From contig CALEIO010000180.1 of NCBI GenBank assembly GCA_937875885.1, positions 1 to 11,469 of the forward strand: a DNA stretch of 11,469 nucleotides, written 5' to 3'. Under the pieces are notes generated by a model, which worked only from the letters and a program-made list of their open reading frames with translations, was not told where the DNA came from and ran no database searches. The stretch comes from an uncultured Clostridia bacterium. GTDB taxonomy: Bacteria > Bacillota > Clostridia > Oscillospirales > Acutalibacteraceae. This document shows positions 5,660-11,469 of the stretch, piece by piece. Every line of letters begins with the position of its first letter. Position 1 is the first letter of the stretch. The position numbers were made by a program, and so were the translations under genes.

Positions 5660-8600
5660 TTATGAGAAATTCACAAGACCTGCAGCAGATGTAAAGCTTG
5701 CGCTGCAGCCGCCGAAGCTTACTGTACCTGTGTAGTTGTTGTAGTAAACTCTTGCAAGGCCGTTAGCATCTGTGTAGCGGATGTAGGAGCGAGCTGTGAT
5801 TTCTGCATCGTGAGCTGCTGTAAGTGCGTCACCCTCAAGACCCTTGTATGTAATAACAGCTGTGTAAAGTCTGTACTCATCAAATGCCTTGTGGTCGGGA
5901 ACGCCGCTACACTTAACATTCTGAACATACTTGTAAGTCTCTGTGGTATTAACACCATTTACGTTTTCGCCACAGTACTCAATGTTGTAGTCCTCGTTGC
6001 TCACACCTGCATTCAGAGCAGCTTTTTCTGTTGTTGCTGTTTTAGCAATAACATAACCATACTCTGCACCCTTTGCGTTAGGTGTCTTGCCGTCACGGGT
6101 TGCAATAGCATTGATATCGGCATACAGCTTTTCGCTGATTACAGTTACAAATCTGAGACCTGTACCTGCTTCGCCGTAGTGAGCAACATTATCTTCCTTA
6201 ATGTCACGGATCTGCACACCTGTAAGGTCATAGCCGGGATACATACCGTCTGCATAAGGAACAGCCTTGGAGTCCTCTGCATCCTGTGCAACTGCATCTA
6301 CAACAATCCAGTGAGCATAAACATCTGTATCCTCTGTGTAAACATCAGTCCACTTAACGGGTCTGGAGTTGTCGTCGTTGTCCTTATCAAGGTACCAGCC
6401 CTTGAACACGTATTTGTTGTGGTCTGTGTAGCTAAACTGGGGAACATCGTAGAATGTTGCTACTGTGTTATTTTCGCTCAGCTCAAGTGCATTTTCGGGA
6501 GCATTACCGTTTTCGTAGTAAACGCGGAATACATCCTCTGCAATGTCGCTGTTGTTAGCGTGGAATGTAACTGTGAAGAGCTCTTCCCACTTTGCTGTGA
6601 GCTCAACATCCTGTGCAACTGCAGCATCAATTTTTGTTACAAGGTTGCCATTTGTATCGTACCAGCCAAGGAACTTGTAGCCTGTACGTGTGGGGATTGC
6701 ATCAGAAAGATCTGTCTCGTAGCTCCAGATATGACCTGTGCGGTAAACAGTCTTGCCGTCTACCTGAACTGTGTAATTCTCAAAGTTCTCGATGTGGTCA
6801 TCATCTGTTTCTGTAAAGTTAATATCGAAAATTACATTGTATGTCTTGGGAGCAAGCTCGATTGTCAGGAGCTGTGTCTGATGTGCAGGGTTAAGACCCT
6901 CAAGAGCACTGTAACGAGCAGAGCCGTTGTAATATACAAAGAAGGGAGCTTCCTCGAGAGAGTTGTACTGAACCTCTGTGTCGTGTACTGTAATGCTGTC
7001 AAGTTTTACAGCATAGTCATAAATTGTGTGACCGTCGGGCATTGAAATCCAAACATCTTCGCTGTCGTAGCCGATGCCCTCAGCATTTAAGCTTGTGTTG
7101 TTGCCCACCAGAGTATCGCCATCTACCATCTGGCTGATAACAGGCCAGTTCTGTGGGTTTGAACCGCTTACAAGGTCGTTGTAAAGCACAAGAACCTCTG
7201 CTGTGGAGGGACGGAATCCCTCGCCGATGGAGGAAGCGATAACCTTGTAGAAGAGTGTGAAGTCTGTGGGATCGAATACCATTATGGCGTTTACATCAGC
7301 TACCAGGGGATCTGTCTCGCCAAGCTCTGCCATAAAGTCGGTTGCGTTGTAAAGTGAATAGTCGCCTGCTTTTTCGCTGTCAATACTCTCGGGCTCGTTC
7401 TGATAACTAACCAGGTAGTTGGGGTTATTAATAAGAATTCTGTACTGTGTGCCGTCGTTGGGAAGCTGTGTGAAAGCATACTGTGCTTTACCCATAGGCT
7501 TTTCAGTCAGAGTGGACTCAAGGTCGGAGTAATAAACCTCTATCTTCTGAGTATCAATTGTTTCTGCATAACCGTTGGGAAGAATCTTCTGAAGGAGTAC
7601 GGTAACTGCATGTGTGCGGTCAGTCTCGTTAATGATACGAACTTCATCTCTGTTATCGTCAAGGTAGTAGTAACCTGCAACAGAAACTACACCCTCTACT
7701 GTGATAGGCTCTTTCCATACTGCGCGAAGAGTAAGGTCATCGTGAAGAATCTTATCAGATGTTGCCATAACATCTGTGGTCTCGCCTGTTGTTTTGTCAA
7801 CTTCGTACCAGCCAAGGAAGGTATATCCGCCTTCACGTGTAACTGTGTACTCGGAGAGGTCAGGAACATTGAGCAGGTTGCCTTCGCTCTTGGAAGCTGT
7901 TGTGCCGTCAGCAAAAGTACCACCGTCGGGCTCAAATGTAACAGTGTGAGTCTTGATGCTTATAACACCTGTGATTTCACCCTGCTGATTGCCGTTTGCA
8001 TCGAAGTATGCACCTTCGAGTGTTGTGTCTGCAGTGGGAGGAACCATACCACCGTCAACGCTAACGGTTGCCTTGTATCTGCCTGCAGGAGTTACATAAA
8101 CAACATCGTCTGTTGTGTCGGTATAAACGATGTCACCATTCTGAAGAACGAAAGAAACAACTTCCATTCTGTAGTAGTATGTTTCGCCAGAGTTCTGAGT
8201 CCATACAGGATATGTACCTGTAGCGTTACCGTTTTCGTCGAGAGTTAATGTAACGTAAGTATCGTGATGCTGAATAATGTGGTGCCAGCCTGCCTCTGTG
8301 AACTCGTTGAATTCTGTGTTACTCCAGAAAGAAACCTTTACGTCTGCAGCAACGGGCTTGTACTGGGGATATTCCTCAACAAGCAGTTTTGCTGCTTCGT
8401 CAAGTTCTACATTGAACTCAAGGTCAGAGTTGCTGGGTGTAAACTTGAGAGTTACAGTAAGGGTAACGTTACCCTCTGCATCAACCTCTGTGGTATAACC
8501 CAGATTTTCGTAGCCGGACTTTGAAGTCTCTACTGCATACTCCATACCCTTTGCAACATTTACAAGGTTGGGAGCTTTTGCTGTATATACGGTCTTTGTA

Positions 8601-10447
8601 ACAAAGCCGTCTTCGTTTGTAGTTTTCTCTGCTGTGTAGTTTGTATCATCTACAACTACGGGAGCAAGAACGTCAGCATAGTCTGTGTTGCTGCCGATTA
8701 ATCTGTGCATAAGGTCAAAGGAAACATCGAACTTTGTTGTTTTGTTAATGTCAATGCTTCCATCCTCTGCTGTGTGATCGAGAACGATGTTTACTGTAAC
8801 ATCCATACCCTCTACCCATACTGCCTCAAGCACATAAGGAGCAGCGATAGAACCTGTAAGGATAGCGTTTGCAGGGTAGATATTGCCCTCTGCATCTTTC
8901 CAGCCTGCAAATACATAGTCTTCTTTTGTAATAGCGGGTCTTGTTGTTACAGAGGAACCTGTTACATAGTACTCTGTGTCGCCAAGCTGTTTTCCGCCAT
9001 CCATATACTTAACAGAGTTAAAGAAGACGTATCTTGTACGGTCAGCCTCGTGCATAACCAGAAGCTGGTTGTCAATCTTTGTGCTCTCATCAGCTGTGTA
9101 ATAAAGATGATAGGAGCCTGTGTCAAGAACAGATGTATAGATACCTGTGGAGTCTGCTTTCTTCTGAAGCTCTACAAACTCATTACCGTTTATATCTTTT
9201 GCAAAAACAGTAGTGTAATTTGTAACATCTTCAAGGTTTACTCTTGTACCCTGTGCTGTGTGAGTTACAGAGTCGTATGTACCGTCAAGGTAAACTTCTA
9301 CAGTACCGTTGTAGATAGGCTTTGTTGTGTCGTAAACATAAGCGTATGTGTAACGTGTGTAGCCCTCGTCATCTTTGTACTCAGCCTGAACCTCTACCAT
9401 ATACTGTGTGTTGGGGTTAAGACCTTCAAAGAGGATTGTGCCGTCAGCCTGCTTTATGCCCTCTTTACCATCGATAAAGTATCTGCATCTTGAATCAAGG
9501 TTACCTGTGAGGGTAAGTGTGTATGCAGTTGTGGATGTTGTGGGCTTTTTGAAAACATAAGTAGTTGTTGTAGCAGTTGCTGTTGTCTGCTCGTGGAACT
9601 TACAAGTACCCTTCTTGATTGTAAGTGTTACCTTTGCATCGCCTGTGGTGCTTGTGCCTGCCTTGGTACCTGTGATGTAGTAGTCACCACCCTCGGAAGT
9701 AAGAGTAATGTACTGACTACCTGAAGCAATCTTACCACTACTTACTGTACTCTGTACGCAAGTGATATGAAGAATTGCACTTTCACCCAGGAGGTCTTTT
9801 ACGTTTCTCTTGTCGCCCTCAAAGATACCGATTGTTACATCGTCCATATCCTTCTGAAGGCTGTGGTCTACAATACCACTGTAGGTGTAATTGGGTCTCC
9901 AGAATGAGCCTGAGGAATTAACTGTACCTGTGTGGGAATCTGTACCGAGAACGTTGCCGTTTTTGTCTTTTACTGTAACGGAGATTGTACCGCTGTAAGC
10001 ATTGTTATCAGAAATAGAAGAACTTGTACCGGAAGTGTTGGAACCGTAAATAGCAGCCCAGCAATAACCTTTGCCGGAGAATGTATCTTCGTAGCTTCTG
10101 CCTTCCATATTGGTACTGGATGCAATCTTGCTGTTGTAAATCTCAACCTCACCATCTGTATTGTTGATGTAATACATATTATGAGAGTTGTACACATACA
10201 GATATGTACCAAGAGTGTTTGTCCACTCATAAGTAAGCTCCTGCACGTTACCATCGTAGCCGGTAACACGTGCCTCCAGAAGCTCACTGGAACGCAAGTC
10301 AGTCTGAGCTCCTCGCATAAAGCTTACGATCTCTACTTTGATAGCAGAGTCTGCTGCGCCTACTGCCATATTAAAAGGTACAATGCTGAGAAGCATTACC
10401 AGAACCAGCAGTAACGACAATCCTTTTCTGAAAATATGTTTATTCAT
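5660..10447 (-). CDS. Giant secreted multidomain surface protein with Listeria/Bacteroides-type repeats (1595 aa)
   Basis: The start is ATG 10447, 7 nt after GGAGG; an in-frame TTG at 10465 would place the ribosome binding site inside the gene. A signal peptide is clear: basic MNKHIFRKG, hydrophobic LSLLLVLVMLLSIVPF, likely cleavage near AVGA-A (about residue 31). The N-terminal 450 residues are Thr/Ser/Tyr-rich beta domains, including a fibronectin-like stretch ending LNPNTQYMVEVQAEY (343-357). Four repeats of the InlB/Flg_new beta-grasp type follow at about 470-546, 833-912, 1203-1288 and 1290-1382, each with a GW core (FAGWKD, FLGWYE, FLGWYD, FKGWYL) and a closing W (AVW, AVW, AKW, AHW). 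Cna_B-like stretches are possible near 548-670 and 917-1020. A distinct C-terminal domain (about 1395-1595) contains GTGLRFVTVIS and ITARSYIRYTD. LPXTG, SLH, dockerin and transmembrane anchors are absent, so attachment is unexplained. A role in adhesion or surface structure is inferred from the repeats. Confidence 0.9.
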   Translation of the reverse strand: MNKHIFRKGLSLLLVLVMLLSIVPFNMAVGAADSAIKVEIVSFMRGAQTDLRSSELLEARVTGYDGNVQELTYEWTNTLGTYLYVYNSHNMYYINNTDGEVEIYNSKIASSTNMEGRSYEDTFSGKGYCWAAIYGSNTSGTSSSISDNNAYSGTISVTVKDKNGNVLGTDSHTGTVNSSGSFWRPNYTYSGIVDHSLQKDMDDVTIGIFEGDKRNVKDLLGESAILHITCVQSTVSSGKIASGSQYITLTSEGGDYYITGTKAGTSTTGDAKVTLTIKKGTCKFHEQTTATATTTTYVFKKPTTSTTAYTLTLTGNLDSRCRYFIDGKEGIKQADGTILFEGLNPNTQYMVEVQAEYKDDEGYTRYTYAYVYDTTKPIYNGTVEVYLDGTYDSVTHTAQGTRVNLEDVTNYTTVFAKDINGNEFVELQKKADSTGIYTSVLDTGSYHLYYTADESTKIDNQLLVMHEADRTRYVFFNSVKYMDGGKQLGDTEYYVTGSSVTTRPAITKEDYVFAGWKDAEGNIYPANAILTGSIAAPYVLEAVWVEGMDVTVNIVLDHTAEDGSIDINKTTKFDVSFDLMHRLIGSNTDYADVLAPVVVDDTNYTAEKTTNEDGFVTKTVYTAKAPNLVNVAKGMEYAVETSKSGYENLGYTTEVDAEGNVTLTVTLKFTPSNSDLEFNVELDEAAKLLVEEYPQYKPVAADVKVSFWSNTEFNEFTEAGWHHIIQHHDTYVTLTLDENGNATGTYPVWTQNSGETYYYRMEVVSFVLQNGDIVYTDTTDDVVYVTPAGRYKATVSVDGGMVPPTADTTLEGAYFDANGNQQGEITGVISIKTHTVTFEPDGGTFADGTTASKSEGNLLNVPDLSEYTVTREGGYTFLGWYEVDKTTGETTDVMATSDKILHDDLTLRAVWKEPITVEGVVSVAGYYYLDDNRDEVRIINETDRTHAVTVLLQKILPNGYAETIDTQKIEVYYSDLESTLTEKPMGKAQYAFTQLPNDGTQYRILINNPNYLVSYQNEPESIDSEKAGDYSLYNATDFMAELGETDPLVADVNAIMVFDPTDFTLFYKVIASSIGEGFRPSTAEVLVLYNDLVSGSNPQNWPVISQMVDGDTLVGNNTSLNAEGIGYDSEDVWISMPDGHTIYDYAVKLDSITVHDTEVQYNSLEEAPFFVYYNGSARYSALEGLNPAHQTQLLTIELAPKTYNVIFDINFTETDDDHIENFENYTVQVDGKTVYRTGHIWSYETDLSDAIPTRTGYKFLGWYDTNGNLVTKIDAAVAQDVELTAKWEELFTVTFHANNSDIAEDVFRVYYENGNAPENALELSENNTVATFYDVPQFSYTDHNKYVFKGWYLDKDNDDNSRPVKWTDVYTEDTDVYAHWIVVDAVAQDAEDSKAVPYADGMYPGYDLTGVQIRDIKEDNVAHYGEAGTGLRFVTVISEKLYADINAIATRDGKTPNAKGAEYGYVIAKTATTEKAALNAGVSNEDYNIEYCGENVNGVNTTETYKYVQNVKCSGVPDHKAFDEYRLYTAVITYKGLEGDALTAAHDAEITARSYIRYTDANGLARVYYNNYTGTVSFGGCSASFTSAAGLVNFS

Positions 10448-10454
10448 TTTCCTT

Positions 10455-10459
10455 CCTCC
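10455..10459 (-). promoter_or_regulatory. Ribosome binding site of the giant secreted protein
   Basis: GGAGG (within GGAGGAAGG, 10459-10451) lies 7 nt before ATG 10447. This selects that ATG over the TTG at 10465. Confidence 0.85.
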
Positions 10460-10552
10460 AATCAAACTGATAAAATTCTTTGAATAAACTTATATGATAA
10501 ATCCGGCACGCAAGACATATTGCAACCGCAAAAGTCAGAATTCGTACCGATA

Positions 10553-10572
10553 ATTATAGCCATTATAGCCAT
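10553..10572 (-). repeat. Tandem 9-nt repeat carrying two -10 boxes
   Basis: The minus strand reads ATGGCTATAATGGCTATAAT: two consecutive GGCTATAAT units (10570-10553) preceded by AT. This puts two consensus TATAAT boxes 9 bp apart in the leader of the giant gene. Only the upstream box has a passable -35. Confidence 0.7.
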
Positions 10573-10590
10573 ATATTTTCTGATTGTGTA
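10562..10590 (-). promoter_or_regulatory. Candidate proximal promoter (P2) of the giant gene
   Basis: The minus strand has -35 TACACA (10590-10585, four of six) and a perfect -10 TATAAT (10567-10562) at 17-nt spacing. The leader would be about 105 nt. Its relation to the distal promoter P1 is unknown; the two may serve basal and activated transcription. Confidence 0.45.
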
Positions 10591-10619
10591 AAATAACAAA
10601 GGATTCTCACCCATTTTAC

Positions 10620-10648
10620 ACTATATTATAACATACAAACCATTACAA
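10620..10648 (-). promoter_or_regulatory. Candidate distal promoter (P1) of the giant gene, overlapping the TTTGT repeats
   Basis: The minus strand has TTGTAA (10648-10643), 17 nt, then TATAGT (10625-10620). This is the same geometry as the promoter at 1844-1872, whose -35 also forms the second TTTGT half-site. An alternative -10 in the same place is TGTTATAAT (10633-10625), an extended -10. The leader to the ATG would be about 165 nt. Confidence 0.5.
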
Positions 10649-10660
10649 ATCTCTTACAAA
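10633..10660 (-). repeat. TTTGT direct repeats, candidate regulator site (copy 2)
   Basis: The minus strand reads TTTGTAAGAGATTTGTAAT (10660-10642), matching 17 of 19 bases at 1866-1884. It is followed by a third TTTGT (10639-10635). The three half-sites start 11 and 10 bp apart, about one helical turn each, so they lie on one face of the DNA across the -35 region. This fits a SARP-type activator site; no binding evidence exists. Confidence 0.5.
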
Positions 10661-10695
10661 AAGCAAAATAAGCCGCCAAATCGACAGCTTATTTT
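10659..10695 (-). terminator. Intrinsic terminator after the Pr6Pr-family gene
   Basis: On the minus strand AAAATAAGCTGTC (10695-10683), loop GATTT, and GGCGGCTTATTTT (10677-10665) form a 13-bp stem with two G-U wobbles. A GCTTTTTG tail follows, which runs directly into the TTTGT repeats. The stem ends match those of the terminator at 1900-1930. Plus-strand RNA would have C-A mismatches, so the minus direction is favoured. Confidence 0.8.
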
Positions 10696-10823
10696 ATTAT
10701 GTTTTTTGTGCAATTTTACTTAATGTTACAAATTCCGCCAACAGTATCGATTTCAGCATTACAACTGCGACGTAATTTATGCGAGTGGTGAACATTCAAC
10801 ACCTGCATTTTCAATTAAGATTC

Positions 10824-11469
10824 TTACTTGCTTTTCTTCTTGCTGATTTTGTCCAGTCCGAAGAACAAAAAGCCAACAGCAACAAATGCTACTGAAAGAA
10901 TACCAATCCACATAAGCACACCTGAAACACCCTGTGTATCAAGATTTACAAAGAAGTAAGGATAGATGAGGGGTGTGGTGGTTGTGGGGATAAGAATAGA
11001 AGAATCGAACTTAAGAATTGTTGCCTGAATCAGCAGGAAAATCACATAGCACAGAGGGAATGCAATGGATGCAATGGGATAGTACCACTTGCACTTTTTA
11101 CGCTCATAGAAAAGGAACCAGTCTGCTATGTACAACACAGGAAGAATAACGTGGAAGCAAAGGCTGCCGATTCTCCAGTTTGCCTGGGGATCACGACCCT
11201 CTGCGCCTGCAAGCATAATGTTGAACACAAGGAATGTAAGAAGAATTCCAAGCACACCGATAAACTTCAAAGCGGGAGCAGCGCTAACATAGCTGTCCTC
11301 TTTCTTCTTTGCAGTCTGGATAAGACCTGCAAGCATTACACCAATGCAAAGGAAATTGCTGATGTTGGTAAAGTGAACGTAGAAGTCCCAGCGAATAACA
11401 CTTATGTTATCAAAGATACCAAGGCTTGCAACAAGACCCACAAGACCAAGTGTGCAATAAATGGTCTGA
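10824..11469 (-). CDS. Pr6Pr-family integral membrane protein, 3' part (partial)
   Basis: The reading frame is open to the window edge (QTIYCTLGL... precedes the first GTG at 11441, which has no ribosome binding site). The true start therefore lies outside, and 214 residues are visible. The protein is polytopic with about six helices. It shows the Pr6Pr (FAR-17a/AIG1-like) pattern: FTNISNFLC early; then RIGSLCFHVILPVLYIADW with a His in the membrane followed by DWFLF; CKWYYPIASIAFPLCYVIF; YPYFFVNLDTQGVSGVL; and a last helix ending in basic LDKISKKKSK. Family members are uncharacterised bacterial membrane proteins; eukaryotic relatives (AIG1/ADTRP) hydrolyse lipid esters through conserved Thr and His residues, which makes an intramembrane hydrolase role possible but unproven here. 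The terminator at 10665-10695 ends this unit. Confidence 0.85.
   Translation of the reverse strand, partial: QTIYCTLGLVGLVASLGIFDNISVIRWDFYVHFTNISNFLCIGVMLAGLIQTAKKKEDSYVSAAPALKFIGVLGILLTFLVFNIMLAGAEGRDPQANWRIGSLCFHVILPVLYIADWFLFYERKKCKWYYPIASIAFPLCYVIFLLIQATILKFDSSILIPTTTTPLIYPYFFVNLDTQGVSGVLMWIGILSVAFVAVGFLFFGLDKISKKKSK

Larger units (their letters stand above)
10448..10823. other. 376-bp intergenic region: terminator plus giant-gene promoter region
   Basis: From high to low coordinates it holds about 130 bp (10823-10696) in which I see no gene or structured element, the terminator, the TTTGT repeats with P1, P2 with its tandem -10 boxes, and a leader of about 100 nt ending in GGAGGAAGG. 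I found no riboswitch pattern and no small ORF with a ribosome binding site. Confidence 0.7.

Noticed and set aside
5810..7045. Long plus-strand open frame (411 codons) antisense to the giant gene, and similar ones at 7610-8248 and 8705-9493
   Set aside because: The translations are Cys/Val/Ile-rich low-complexity products with no domain or ribosome binding site. They lie exactly opposite a strongly supported secreted protein and arise from its frequent ACA and other biased codons read in reverse.
10448..10465. Extension of the giant protein to an upstream TTG at 10465
   Set aside because: It would put GGAGG inside the coding region; ATG 10447 has ideal spacing and begins a normal signal peptide.
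10448..10552. Riboswitch in the leader of the giant gene
   Set aside because: No conserved aptamer pattern or terminator/anti-terminator arrangement could be found by eye; only short weak stems are present.
11439..11441. GTG at 11441 as the true start of the Pr6Pr-family gene
   Set aside because: There is no ribosome binding site, and the open frame continues to the window edge with family-like residues (TIYCTLGL).

Overview
The window looks like chromosomal DNA from a gut-type anaerobic Firmicute (class Clostridia, probably Ruminococcaceae/Oscillospiraceae or a relative). The grounds are moderate AT richness, strong AGGAGG-type ribosome binding sites, a 7TM histidine kinase paired with a SARP-type response regulator, a giant secreted protein with Listeria/Bacteroides-type repeats, and a short 'MKKTYEKVE...' peptide gene of a kind common in such genomes. 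The genus is inference. Every supported gene reads on the minus strand, so transcription runs from high to low coordinates. There are no rRNAs, tRNAs, CRISPR arrays, transposases or phage genes.

Layout in the direction of transcription: (1) 11469-10824, the 3' part of a Pr6Pr-family membrane protein, ending in a terminator (10665-10695). (2) A regulatory stretch with two candidate promoters and TTTGT direct repeats, then a 1595-residue secreted multidomain protein (10447-5660) followed by a 17-bp hairpin. (3) A 46-codon peptide gene (5510-5370), too short for most gene callers, and 27 nt later a five-helix membrane protein (5342-4842), closed by a terminator (4711-4747). (4) A promoter with an extended -10, then a 7TM sensor histidine kinase (4576-2714) overlapping by ATGA with a SARP-type response regulator (2717-1938), closed by a terminator (1900-1930). 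(5) A second promoter carrying the TTTGT direct repeats, then an operon of a 112-aa four-helix protein, an unrecognised 319-aa protein with a C-terminal membrane anchor, and the N-terminus of a LytS/YhcK-type 5TM receptor cut by the window edge.

The most useful observation is that the promoter regions of the giant secreted protein and of the 112-aa/319-aa/5TMR operon share a 19-nt element, TTTGTAAGAGRTTTGTMAT (17 of 19 identical). It is made of two TTTGT half-sites 11 bp apart that overlap the -35. In both places it lies just downstream of a near-identical AAAATAAG...CTTATTTT terminator. SARP-family activators are known to bind heptameric direct repeats with 11-bp periodicity at the -35, and a SARP-type regulator is encoded here. 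The working hypothesis is a local regulon: 7TM kinase -> SARP regulator -> giant secreted protein and membrane-sensor operon. This is inference from sequence and untested.
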